A stretch of DNA of 63,328 nucleotides, taken from Byssochlamys sp. IMV 00236. Its lineage: Eukaryota; Ascomycota; Eurotiomycetes; Eurotiales; Thermoascaceae. Position 1 is the stretch's first letter. Every line of letters starts with the position of its first letter. Location: positions 211,573 through 274,900 of the forward strand of contig MSJH02000793.1 of the NCBI GenBank assembly GCA_001931875.2, written 5' to 3'. This document shows positions 1 through 11,688 of the stretch, piece after piece. The notes beneath the pieces were generated by a model. The model was not told where the DNA came from. It did not search any database and saw only the letters and a list, made by a program, of their open reading frames with translations. The translations under genes were made by a program, and so were the position numbers.

Positions 1-88
1 AGCCGCGGATCGAACGCGGGACCTCGCGCAATATAGCTAAGCAAAGGGTTGACCCTAAGCGCGAATCATACCACTAGACCACCCGGGC
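1..88 (-). tRNA. tRNA-Pro(AGG), intron-containing, 3' end cut by window edge
   Basis: The reverse complement reads as a tRNA with D-arm TGGTCTAGTGGTATGATT, anticodon stem CGCGC/GCGCG, loop TTAGGG+T (anticodon AGG) and T-loop TTCGATC. A 22-nt intron follows position 37, the usual place for nuclear tRNA introns. The 3' acceptor strand lies outside the window. The gene is nearly identical to the copy at 1740-1833 in the opposite orientation, with one base different inside the intron. Confidence 0.93.
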
Positions 89-1739
89 TTCAATGAAAGA
101 AAGTTTTCTTAGTTGGATATATGAAGCTATCAGATATACCGGACGGAATGTATTCCTTAAAATGTCGTAATACTCGTCGAGAGGTCAGGTCTTAGAAAAA
201 ACATTATAGTAACGTGAAATTGATTTATGTGTGATTTGTACTACAGGTACCGAGATAAAAGGTAAACTATATCTGAACGGCTATATCTCATCGATGCATA
301 GTTCGACATACTTGCAGTTTAACTTGTCGAACGTTGAACGGTACGAACTCAGCGAGCTATTTTATACAGCGCACAGCTAATTACCTGCCTGCTTGCATTC
401 CAGCGTCTCTAAAAAAGTTGACCTCGTGTTTAACATCTGACGTGATAAAGAAGCTCGAGCCATGTAATCTCGTGACTTACAAAGTGTATGAAACACAGCT
501 GCAAATGGCGATACAATAGATTCCTCTGTGCGCCAACAAGACTACTTGCACGGCCAGAGGATCTCGAGAAAACACACTCCATATGATACATAAGGATGGT
601 TTACGGTAAACCGATGCCTCGTAACCATTCTCTGGAGGGGCCGTTTTCTTGTTCATTTCTGGACGTAACCCGAGCAATCCATAGCCCTCTGAGAGTTAAA
701 CCCGGACAAGTCAAAAAGCAGCCACAAAGCCTTGCTGGGGGTCTAATCGGCCCTTTTGTCAGGACCGCGCGTGCATAATAAGGAAGAGCATTACATTTAC
801 TATCACTGAAAATGTCTTTGCAACTGGAGAATATAGACTAATGCATTATCCAGAGGAATATTCAACCCCGATAGACGGATCAGGAGTCGCTAACATGTTT
901 GCGCATACTATGGGACCACGGCATCTCATCTCCCCTCAATTTCCTTCGTATGTTAAGCTACTCTCGTTTGGACCGACAATCAGACGGAGCAGGTAGGAAT
1001 CGTCGAATCTAGAATTCCATTCGTCTCGACGAAGAAGCCCTCCTTATATCTAAGATGCCAAAATGGCAAATCGTTGCGCATTATATTTTTTTCTTCCTTC
1101 CTCGCCGTTTGACCCACGGAGAAACGGTTCGTCTCCGTCGTCCTCGTATGTGGTATAATCTCATATAGATATTCCTTTCGAAACCAAAGATCACGGAAGT
1201 AAATATGGAAGCTATACATATATTCGGGAGAATACCACCTTCATCGTTTAACTGCCAGAAGCCACCGAAATCTAGAGTACAGCCTATTCAAGTATAGAGA
1301 GCCTGAGAACTGCCTCCACTGGTATACCCCAACATAGTAGTACTCCGTACCCCGCATGCAGAACGTCTCCTCCGACGTACATCTCGATCCAAGACGTCAA
1401 TCATGGTGATGTGGTATACAGAGACCACCGAGGAAGCAGTTAGAACAGCTTAGTCGCGCCTGACGTCAGATGTAACACATCGCGGACGCATGACCAACTT
1501 TAGTAGCATTTATTAGTTATTTACACTGCATCCCCAGCTCATCTTGACTTTTATCTATCTATTATCTATCTGATAACCGAACTAACTTCCTTCTCAGCCC
1601 TCTTCTTCCCACAACCCCCGGCATAGAACCAACTAGTCGGACCCCCCTCACCAACACCTCAGCACTACAAACCACCCTCTCATCAATCAAGTCCAATTTC
1701 GTTTCAAAATCCACCACCACGAGCTGCAAAACATCGAAA
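89..1739. other. intergenic, no gene seen
   Basis: About 1.65 kb between the two inverted tRNA-Pro genes. Only short ORFs (60-79 codons) without recognisable domains are present, and many stops occur in all frames. I see no repeat extending the tRNA homology into the flanks. Confidence 0.6.
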
Positions 1740-1833
1740 GCCCGGGTGGTCTAGTGGTATGATTCGCGCTTAGGGTCAACCCTTTGCTTTGCTATATTGC
1801 GCGAGGTCCCGCGTTCGATCCGCGGCTCGGGCC
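1740..1833 (+). tRNA. tRNA-Pro(AGG), intron-containing
   Basis: Acceptor GCCCGGG pairs with CTCGGGC (one G-T), followed by discriminator C. The D-arm, anticodon stem CGCGC/GCGCG and T-stem CCGCG/CGCGG are all intact. Anticodon A34-G35-G36 lies at 1772-1774. A 22-nt intron occupies about 1776-1797. The copy at 1-88 is its inverted partner and differs by one intron base. It looks fully functional. Confidence 0.96.
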
Positions 1834-2481
1834 CTTTCATTTCTTTTTTTTGCCCTTTTCTTCTTCGAACATTGTGTAGTTCTTGTTTTCAATATAGTTT
1901 TTTTTCTATTGAGAAAGTCAGTTCGGATCTGATTTTTTTCGTAGGTGACATCGTGCATGCACGTGGCTGTAAGATTTTTAAATTAAGGTTAAGGCTTATG
2001 TATGTACCTTGGGTAGTTAAACGGTGATCGGCCGGGATCTACTGCAGTCAGCTGCATGCTTTTCAATGGAAATTATGTACGAGTAAACGATGTTGTTATC
2101 TTTATTATCTCCATCCCTAGACTCTGGGTGGATTTGCAGCTGGCTGTGTCTCGGCGTATGCTTAAAGCCAGTGAAGCCTGGCAAGAAAACCGACAAGAAA
2201 AAGAGAGAGAGAGAGATCATTAGTTAGTAGATAACTAGAAAGAGAGTGATTATCTAGATACCAATTCCCAAATAGGAACTCCAGTAAAAGGAAATCCGCC
2301 TGACGAGCTAGTGTAAGGCTCGCGCCCTCTCAATACGATGTTCTAGCGATAAGCAACAGATCTCCTGACGACGCCATGTAACTAGAAACTTCCATTTCTA
2401 TAAGCCCCGTGTCATGAATGAACGTAGGAAGACCCGAAGAACCCATCGAGGTAAAAAGCAAGGAGAAGTGTTCTGGTACAA
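1834..2481. other. intergenic / 3' flank of SNF2 gene
   Basis: About 650 bp between the tRNA-Pro and the stop codon of the minus-strand SNF2 gene. It probably holds the 3' UTR of that gene. It contains T-rich runs (pol III terminator TTTTTTT just after the tRNA) and a GAGAGAGA tract near 2205. No coding potential is seen. Confidence 0.6.
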
Positions 2482-5400
2482 TTATTTCTTCGTAGGGCCA
2501 CCAGAGGGAGGGGGTGCCATAGATTGAGGCCCATAGGGGCTTCTGTACTGCTGCCATGGTTGTGATGGCGGAAGGCCATGAGGAGGCTGTGGCTGACTAG
2601 GAGGCATGTATCCCATGTTTGGCGGAGGTTGGTACCTCATATGCTGGAACATAGCCGGATTTTGCTGTGCACCGGGGGGAAATCCATTCATGGTGGCAGA
2701 CGGGGGAATCGGATTGTAGCCAGGATTAGGATATGCCGACCCGTTCACCACAGGGCCAGCGGTATTGATCTCTCTGGGAGGATTGCCAGCAAGTGAGGTT
2801 CTTTTCTCTTGTTCCTTCTTCCTGCGAATAAGATCCCCCCGGACCCCGCGGAGGTATCGTTTTGCCTCCTCTACGAGCGCCTTTGGTTCAGTGCTTTCTT
2901 TTAGGAAGCTCAGCATCAGGGCTACCTGAGACTCAGAATTCAGATGAGGGCAAGTACGTTGATGGCCAAAATGGGCTATGCCGCAGAGGCCGCAATGTTC
3001 AACACCAGCGAGTTTAAGGGGACAGTAGCCCACAGGATGAAAGCGCTTGCAACCAAGACAAGGCAGAGAGGGACGGCGACCACTTTCGGCACTGCCATCA
3101 AGGCTCGTCCCATTCAATTGCGCAGCGTTCTCAGCGCTCAGCGGGTTGACACGTTTGAATGGCCGCGCTTTCTGGACCTTCTTGCCCTTTGGAGTCTCAC
3201 CCAGATCCGCTTCAGTCTCCGAGTTATCGTCCTGGTGGATGAATTCTGCGTCACTCTCCGCTTCGCGAGATTTCCTTGGAGAAACGTGAAGCGCAGCTTC
3301 AGCTTCCTTGAATGAATAATCGACAACGTTCCGCCTTCTTTTACCTCTACCAAAAGCCTGGGCTTTAAGGGCTGCTTCCTCTTCTGCAGCGCGTTCACGC
3401 TCCTTGAGAATCTTTTCCCAGACGTTGCTATTTGGGGTGGCAGTGCTATCTGCATCTCCCAGACTATCTTCAAGAGCAGAAGTGTCATTGGCCCAGACGC
3501 GGGCAAAGCTGAACTGAGACTCAGCGGACGCATCCTCCCCAGTCTGTGTATTCTCAGCCTGGCTGCGGTCCAGGAGTTTATCGACTGAGTCTGAATCGTA
3601 CCGAATATCGCCAGACTCGTCATTATCGAACAGTGCTTCAGCACCATGACGAAGGATTGACTCAAGATCCATTCCAGCTTCATCTTCAGCATCCATCTGT
3701 TCAATGAGGACATGATCCATAGCCATTTTCTTCCTTCCGGCTTGCATGATCTTTTCTTCCGCGCTACCGCGCGTCATGAGCTGGAAGACCAAAACTTTCT
3801 TTTGCTGACCAATTCGATGAGCTCGGGATAGAGCTTGGATATCCTGATGGGGATTAAAATCAGGGTCCATTATAATAACGGTATCAGCGGTGGCCAGGTT
3901 AATACCGACACCACCAGCGCGGGTTGACAATAAAAAGGCAAAGTATGGCGAGTCTGGGGCGTTATACTCGTCGATTCGTTTTTGCTTTTCTAAAGCAGAC
4001 ATGCTTCCATCCAGACGGCGGTGCAGCATTCCAAGTCCGTCCAAGAAGTCTTCCACTATGTCCAGATTGTCAAGAAATTGGCTGAAGATCAAAACGCGGT
4101 GGCCACGCTCCTGTAGTTTTGGAAGCATTATCTCTAGCAGCTGTAGCTTTCCTGAAGCCTCAACCAAGTTTCGATGAGCCACAACAGCGTTAAAGGTGCG
4201 TTCTTCGATGGCTCTACTGTAGACGAATGGGTGACAGAGACACTTGCGTAATTGCATGAGGATGTTACTAAGACTGTGGCGCTCATTTTGTTTCAAGTTG
4301 TATTTGTCGCTGTTTTTGAAGATCGATTTGATCAATTGCGGGTTCTTAGCCAGAATAGATTTGTACAACTTCTTTTGCACCACAGACATCGTCACCGGGA
4401 CGATGATCTGCGCCATTGGCGGAAGGAAAGTGAGAACCTGGGCCTTCGTCCGGCGGAGGAAGAAGGGCCTGATCATTTCGTGTAGCTCAGGAACGTTTTC
4501 CTTGGTAAGAGTTGCATATTTCTCGGCTAGCGCTTGTGCGTTCATAGTCGGGTCGCAGAATTGGAGCAGGTTGAATAGCTCGCGAACGTTGTTCTGCAAA
4601 GGAGTACCAGTCAGGAGAACTTTGAACGGAAATTGTATCTTCGACAAAGCTTCATAAAGCTGGTTTCTATCGTTCTTCAACCTCTGTCCCTCATCGACCA
4701 CGAGACCGGCCCATGGTATGTTCGAAACAGTTCTGACTGCTTTGTCGTCACTGAGGGTTTCATAGGACGTGATGACGATATGAGCTCTCAGATCCGAGCT
4801 TCCTTCCGGGAACATTTCGTACTTGTAGGCTAGTTTGCGGGCAACGCTGCCCCCGTAAAAAGTGACCACACGGAGCGAAGGAGCCCAGGTCTTGATCTCA
4901 CGTCGCCAATTTGGGCAAGTGGAATTGGGGACAACGACAAGAAACGGCCAGCATTTATGATCCTGTATCAGGGTCGCAAACAGGCTGATAATTTGGATTG
5001 TTTTCCCCAGACCCATTTCATCAGCAAGGATGGCGTTTTGTTTCTTATACCACATGTAGTACAGCCAGTTAAGGCCATCCTTCTGGTAGTCCATGATCTG
5101 CCCACCCGTCAGGATGGTCGGTTGAGTACGCTTCATCAAGGTGGATTCGAAATCCTGAGATCGGATCTTGGCTAAATGCTTTCTCAGCACACCGGACTTG
5201 GGAACACGGACATAGTCACGCAGGACCCAATCCTCATAAGCTGCCTTGAAGTCGTTCCATCTTTCAGTGTCTGAAGGGTCAGGAACAGATTCCCATACGG
5301 CATCTTCGTATGAGAGCCCCTTGAACTTAACATAGGCTTCCTTTACCTCCTTCACCCGTGCCCTGTCGATTTCCAAGGTCCGGTTACTTACAACGTTGGA

Positions 5401-7380
5401 GTAGCGGACATCGAAGACGATATCAACCCGTAAATATTCTTCGGGAATCGCATCCTCCGTAGTCATCTGTGGTTTCAGATTCTTGGGTGACTTGTCGAAT
5501 GCTCTCCGCATGGCAGCGGCCGCTACGCCAAAGACCCAAGTACCCGGCATCCACTGAGTTCGATAGAAGGACATGCCTTTCCATTTGACGAGATATTCCT
5601 TTTCATCTTCCTTCATAGCCTCCGCAGTGGTTCCGGGAACGTAGCTCTCCAAATTCGTCGGCCGCCAGGCTACCAGCGCTGCTATTTCTCCAGGCACAGA
5701 TGAGCAATCCTTGCATATCCAACGCCGTGAATATTCCTTGAAGCGTGCATTGGCACGCTCAGCAGGTGCCATGTCTTCACTTTCCCAGGCGGGTTCTTGT
5801 TCAGACTTAGGAGGGAGATGCTCGAAGTGAAAGGCTCTATAGCAGTCCGAGCAGCGGAAAAGGACATTATCCACGTTGTCAATAAGGGACCTGTCGACTG
5901 GGGTAATCGGGTCCAGGCCCCCATTCTTCTCTCGCAGTTGCTGCTCCTGGCGCGCTGTCAACCGCTCCCGAAGAGGCTTCGACATAGGACCCGGGGCCTT
6001 GCATTCAGTGCAGAAGCCATGGTGGGGAGAGTACCAATCCTTTGTATGGGCAACTCCAATACAACGCCTACACTGTAGTATGAAATGGTCCGGTCCGACC
6101 TTGGTGACTAGATGCTCTCGCGAACCACGTGGTCCCAAGCAGACTTTATGGTACGCACTGGTACACCCCTGGCAGAAAACGAGTGGCCCTTTTATTTCGT
6201 CGTCTTTGGAAGTATAACAAGTATCGCAGACATTGCGATGGCGGAGTCGGAATTCATTATCCTTCGGGACCTTTTCGAAATACTCCTTCGCAGCAGAGTA
6301 CTTCTTTTCTCTCGAAGTGGCCTCGTTCTCGGAGATATCAGATTCGACTCTTTCTCTGAGACTTTTCCGCGGCTGTCCCCTTGTCCTTGTTGAGAAACGA
6401 GCGCCTCTTGGGGCACTGTATTCGCTACCAGACTCTGAGTACCCGGACGTCCTCTGCCGCTTGGAGCGTCGTATGGCAAGCGTCTGAGGCTTGCGCTTCC
6501 TCAACGATCTTGTCGTGAAAGAGGTTGCGAGATCATCACTTGAAGACGAAGAGTCGTCCACTTCTTCCTCCTCATCGCTGCTCTCAGGCACCGCACGTGG
6601 AGGTCGGCCTCGAGTGGATTGACGCCTTGTAGTCCACCCTGATTCTGAAGACGAGGCGAGGTATTCGTCTTCCGATGGCGGCGGGGGAGGTCCAACAATA
6701 AGACGAATTGAGCGCAACGATCCGTCGGTAGCATTCTGGCGAGAAAGACTCTCGCTACTTGCATCTTCTTCATCTGAAAAGACCAAATTCGTCGAACTCA
6801 CGAATTCTGCACTGCCTTGCCTTAATGATCTGCGTGACCTTGTAGAATCCATATCTCCACGTCTCTGTCGACTCTGCTTGTTCGAATCGTTGAACTTGGC
6901 TAGAGCATCGTCGCCATTGGTAAGAGTAGGAAGTCGGGATGAGGAGACCTTGATGTGGAAAGTGAAGATTAGTGAGCCTGATAGTGAATGGAATATAAAA
7001 TCACAGGTGACCACAACTCAACTCACAAGATCCTTATCTCCGCTCCTAAACTCAACCCAGTAGTAAGGCCCCCATGGCGTATTCCCTCTGCTTAGAATGC
7101 GTCGCACTTTATCATGGCCGGGGAGGGACTCATATTCGTCGACATCCTGAATCTGCGGAACCTCGATTCCAGAGAACTCTGACTTTGATCCTCCATCGCC
7201 TTGTGTATGGGTCGGCCTTTTATGAGCGGAAGCAGGCCGAGATTTCTGTTCGCTGTGGTCTCTGCTAGACGCGGTTGGCACAGCGAACTGCTCGAGGAGC
7301 TCCGCGACCAACTCATCTCCGTCATCGGATCCGGAGGTTATATCGTGATACCCATTCTGAAAATCTGACAAGCCAGACAT
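2482..7380 (-). CDS. SNF2-family chromatin remodeller with PHD finger and chromodomain (Mit1/CHD3-like)
   Basis: Two exons (7380-7027 and 6948-2482) joined over a 78-nt intron (GTGAGT...AG) give about 1606 aa. In order: acidic/serine-rich N-terminus; Cys-rich PHD-type finger near residues 350-420; chromodomain motif EYLVKWKG near 567 and a second chromo-like segment after it; SNF2 ATPase with DEMGLGKT near 759 and motif II DEGQ near 869; helicase C-terminal lobe with HRIGQ near 1162; a C-terminal Cys/His knuckle starting CLGCKRFHPVGYCP near 1421; and a Pro/Gln-rich tail. This architecture fits fungal homologues of S. pombe Mit1, the SHREC remodelling ATPase of heterochromatin. The family is certain; the Mit1 assignment is inferred from the PHD, chromodomain and C-terminal zinc finger. 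Motif II is DEGQ rather than DEAH. Expected location is nuclear. Confidence 0.88.
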
Positions 7381-7939
7381 CGTGTACTATCAAAACCGTT
7401 TCCTTCCGGTTCAAAACGCGCGCGACAAGTACATTCCACTGCGCAAGAGGCGGGCCGGATATTAGACGCGGACGGGGAAACGCGAACGTGACGGGGACAT
7501 CTAAGGGGGCGAATGGACAAACTCCAAACGAGAACACTGAAGGCGCAGGGGAAAAAAAAAGAAAACACACAGGTCGCGCTACACTATCCCAGAAACCTGG
7601 AGTTATAATGAACAAGCAGTCGTTGTGCTTCAAGATATCACTTCCTTCAATATCCGGGGCGCGAGAGACGCGGTCACGGGGTGGGAATAACGTGTTGCCG
7701 GGTACTTTCTTAAGTAAGTATTAAGTATTGACAAATGACGATCTGATGGACTAACTAGAGTCAAATATACATACTTACAACACTCGCTTGAAACTGGAAC
7801 TGAAATCAAATCACATTTGAAAGCCACAACGGCCCTTCTTGTCAAAAAGGAGAGGCCAACATTAATCTAATCTATGACTTTTCCTGCCGTTCTATCATGC
7901 ATTTGATCGCCGTTATCTCATGCTCAAAATCAAATAATT
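7381..7939. other. intergenic: promoter side of SNF2 gene, 3' side of MFS gene
   Basis: About 560 bp separating the SNF2 start codon from the MFS stop codon, both on the minus strand. It includes a purine-rich tract (AAAAAAAAAGAAAA near 7552-7566). No gene is visible. Confidence 0.6.
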
Positions 7940-9635
7940 CTATCCGAGCTTGATAGGGTGCTTTCTACGCAGCGCACCGCCGTATCGATAAATCAAAGCA
8001 GGCACCGGAGTCAGACCAAGGGCAACAAAGCCCAGCAGGGAGTTTCCCCAGCCCAGACCCAGCCTGTCATACATAGAGGGGCCTGCAAGGGGCAGGAACG
8101 CACCGAAAAGACATCTCATCGCCGTCAATCCGGCCACTGCAGAGGCTGCATATTGTCCGGACACATCGATGAAATAGGTCTGGATCGGCGCATAAATTCC
8201 CATCATGCCGAAGCCAAACGGGAGCAGACCGATGATCGGTACAATCCAATGAACATGCTTATCTGCCGACCACCCGTACCAGAAAAAGCTGATAGGGATG
8301 AATAAAGCAAAGTAGAGACAGCTTGCAAGGCGCATTTCTGGCTCAAACACGCCTTGGTTGGCCTTGGTTAAGTGGATAACAGTCTTATCTGAGGTTTTTG
8401 CAACGACAGTGATGCCGAGCATAAATCCAAGACCGATACCTAGGTATGCGAGACCGCATAATTCGATAGGCCAGCCGTAGTCGTTGATGAACAGCGACGT
8501 GATAGTGGTAAAAAGAAGATATAAAAGCCCAAAGACGAAGGACAGATATAGCGCGAGGAAAAAGAGTATCGGCGATCTAGCGAGCATCCTAACGGGTCTA
8601 TTGATACTCTGGATGATCAGGAAAAATGGGCTGGCAGTTTCATCTTTCAGCTCGTAAACACTTCGCAGATCAGGGCGTTCTTGCTCTCTCTGGAGCCGCC
8701 GAGTCTTCCGACGGAGTAATACAGATGGATTTGTCTCACGGCCCGTAAAAATATTAATGACACTTACGACACCGCAGGCTATGAGCAAGACCCAAAAGAC
8801 CCATCTCCAGCCAGCGCGCTGCGCAATAAATCCGCCGATCAGAGGGCCAACAACGGGTCCAAATAATGGACCGAGCGTAAACATCGCGTTGGCTTTTCCT
8901 CGCTGCTGCAGAGGAAAGAGATCCGATATTATCCCACCGCCTATAGTTAAACAGGCGGAACCGCCTATGCCGGCTAGCAGCCGGAAGACGATGAGACTGG
9001 CCATATTAGGGGACAAGGCACATCCTATTTGGAATACCGTAAAGAAGAAGTTTGCGCAGTTGAGGATAGGCTGACGTCCATATATCTCACTCAGCGGAGA
9101 GAATACAAGGGGACCAATCTATTTTGTTTCTGTGAGTACCTTTCTTCAAGTGTCAAAGAAATCGCAGGGACGGGCTTTGGTATGTATATACGTACTGAGA
9201 AGCCAAGAACAAAGATGCTGATTGCCAGAGCACTTAGAATAGTAGAAGTGACATGGAAAGTCTCGTCCGCATATTCTATTCCTGGCGCCGGAATAGAGGA
9301 CGCCAAAGGACTAAATTGAGGTATCTGTTAGAGTTTCCGAGATATAACTATAGCTTCTTGGATAACGGCCGCACCTAAGAAACGCGACGAAGCTCACAAG
9401 GCCCAGTAGAAACCATTTGCGTTTGCTTGGAAAATTCCTAAAGGGTTTCTTTAGCACCGACATCACCGACTTTACATTTCAGAATCTCTTACTGAGGGTT
9501 TTGACTGTCTTCCAAGCTGTCCCAGCCGACAATTCCATTTGCCAAGTCCGATAGTTTATCTTGACCTAAAACAACTGGCTTTGGGCCTTTCTCTTCGTCC
9601 GTTGACGGATCGATGGATAATGCTTCATTGCTCAT
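7940..9635 (-). CDS. MFS drug:H+ antiporter (DHA1-type) transporter
   Basis: Four exons (9635-9493, 9437-9375, 9310-9196, 9118-7940) join in frame to 499 aa. Introns are 55, 64 and 77 nt with GT...AG ends. The N-terminal tail carries the QNPQNFPSKRKW motif typical of fungal DHA1 transporters just before TM1. TM1-TM2 connect through LGFSIGPLV and SPLSEIYGRQ (motif A region). GPLFGPVVGPLIGGF is motif C of the 12-TM antiporters. A charged central loop (RRKTRRLQREQE) separates the two six-helix halves. The start was chosen as the first ATG from which all exons keep frame. Substrate cannot be told from sequence; multidrug or polyamine export is usual for the family. Plasma membrane is expected. 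Confidence 0.9.
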
Positions 9636-11688
9636 GACGCCTGCTGAAGTCGAAATGGACTAAAGCATAAGAAGAAGAGATCCTTGAAATTTGCTTTTTT
9701 AAAAGAGCAAAACATATCAACCCACGGCGTCAGGAGTTTTTGACAGAAAAACGGACTTATCGGCCTCCATTATTATTATCCCCAATACCAGCACAATTGT
9801 TTGCTTATGCGTGTTGATCTGGGCACGGTCAACCTTATCTCGGTCGGAGATCAGTAGATGACCCGGTAATAATTATTAATTTCACCCCGCGTACACGGCA
9901 AATCCAAATGCAAAATTACCGACAATCGTTGTTGATGCATCACTATTCACCTAATTCACGGGAATAGCGGACATTAATACCGACCGGAGTCCAGAAGCTC
10001 TCCATTCCGTATCATAGTACGTAGTGGCTACTGTAACTTGGCCCCGCAGAATGGAGTTGGTTGTGGTGCAATCGCTCTTCGCAAGATTTGATTCCTTCTT
10101 CCCCGTGGGCCAGCCCATTGATACTTTCGTGGCCCTCAAAAGTCACTCGTTTAAACATCCCCGCGTGGAAGGAAGGTGATGAAGTACATACTTTGATCTC
10201 TCCCTACCCAGAGCTATATCCGAGAAAGAAAAGGACCTTCAGTGCACGGTAGGTTCGTATTTTGTTCTCCCTTCCCGTATCATCCTGGAACAGTATCTTT
10301 AGAGCCTCTAGGCATTTGAGGGGATTATGGTTAGGCTGGAGCTTTTGCTGTTGAATATCGTTATATCTATTAGGGGATTCTCTGCTGTTTCTCGAGTAAT
10401 ATAATACTCACTGTCGGGAGACACTGAAGCTGTATGAACTGGGGAGTCTGGCGGTGAACGATTATGACAACAAGAGGATCCATCCAGTGCTAAATCTGCA
10501 TATGAACTATTACTATTTGGGCATATCACTGGAGCCGGATCTCGAGAAAGCACTGAGGCGAGAGTCTCTAAACAAAGTTGAGCAGAGTGCGGAGCTACGT
10601 CTTCCAGCATCAAGAGCTAATTATATGACATGCTGGTATCATCCAAACTCTTCTATAGCCTGTTTTCCTTTGGAAAATACTAAATAAGCTTAGGTCAATG
10701 TCTTCACCCATCGGGAAAGGCCTGAAAGATTTGGCAGATCTACTTGTCAGCATCACTGGTTCCGCGATTGGCAACAATTATGAAGTCCCTCCTACCGCTG
10801 ATTCTGTCCCCACGGCCAGCTCTTCTGCCCCAGCTACTGTTCCAATACTAGACCTCGGGACTTGTGAGACTGAAATATTCAGCGATTTCCCCTTAAATCT
10901 GGAGGCCGAAAGCGACCCGTTGCCCTCCTTTGAGGTAGCTTCAGGTATCTTTGAGTGTTTGCTCAATTTAACACCTCCATACGACGATATGACTTGAAAA
11001 CCTTTTTCCAAAATCGAAATTAAACCAGATATCCCATTAAAAGGTATAGCATTCGGAGATCTTGAGATTTCTTTTAGGAATAGAAGAGAAAGCTCGGGTA
11101 AACGACAGCTTCATTGTTGATCAACGCTAGGTAATCAAAACCGACCTCTGTTTTGAGCAGAGCAAAGACTGTCATTGCTGGCTCTGCGGGAGATATCCAG
11201 ACGAAGCAGGTCTGGTTCGGCATTGACATCAGACATTATACCCTGTGAAAGAGTCTACTGTGATAAACCGTGAATAATGTGACGCTTTGGATATATTGAT
11301 GGCTTCCGATTTCACGACCACGTACGCCGATGGAGGTCACAGCCACATATATACATACAATCTTCGACCACGTAGGATTACCATTGATCATAATTGAATT
11401 CTATCAATTATCTATATACATTAAGCTAAATATTACGGTGCTGCTGTATAGAGGAAACTGGAATAATTAACAAGCAGTCACGTGAGGAGTCATACAGCGT
11501 TTAGTTATCTTATCGCCGACGGAAAAAGTTCTTGGGAGCTAAGTAAGTAGCTCTTCTGCCCCCGAGAAGGAAACCATCGTCCGCCTTTTCTTGTTAGGTT
11601 GGACTATGAGCTTATTCTAGAGTCTCTTCTTAGAATTAACTCTTCACTCCTACGATCTTCAGAGTATACATAATCTAACCCTCACCCA
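9636..11688. other. intergenic with only weak ORFs
   Basis: About 2 kb between the divergent MFS gene and the rRNA methyltransferase gene, so it holds both promoters. Several short ORFs occur: a 42-codon ORF starting at about 10051 (MELVVVQSLF...), 10454-10687 (+), 10308-10613 (-) and 10698-10997 (+). None shows a recognised domain or clear splice partners. It could be decayed coding DNA. Confidence 0.5.
10698..10997 (+). CDS. uncharacterised small ORF, doubtful
   Basis: A 99-codon ORF beginning MSSPIGKGLKDLADLL. The first 25 residues could form an amphipathic helix; the rest is Ser/Pro/Ala-rich and then acidic. I do not recognise it. No upstream or downstream exon could be joined confidently. 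It is either a small orphan gene, a fragment of a regulatory protein, or chance. Confidence 0.2.
   Translation: MSSPIGKGLKDLADLLVSITGSAIGNNYEVPPTADSVPTASSSAPATVPILDLGTCETEIFSDFPLNLEAESDPLPSFEVASGIFECLLNLTPPYDDMT

Noticed and set aside
10308..10613. 101-codon minus ORF resembling a Ser/Pro/Cys-rich fragment of a C6 transcription factor
   Set aside because: The resemblance is compositional only; no zinc cluster or adjoining exon could be found.
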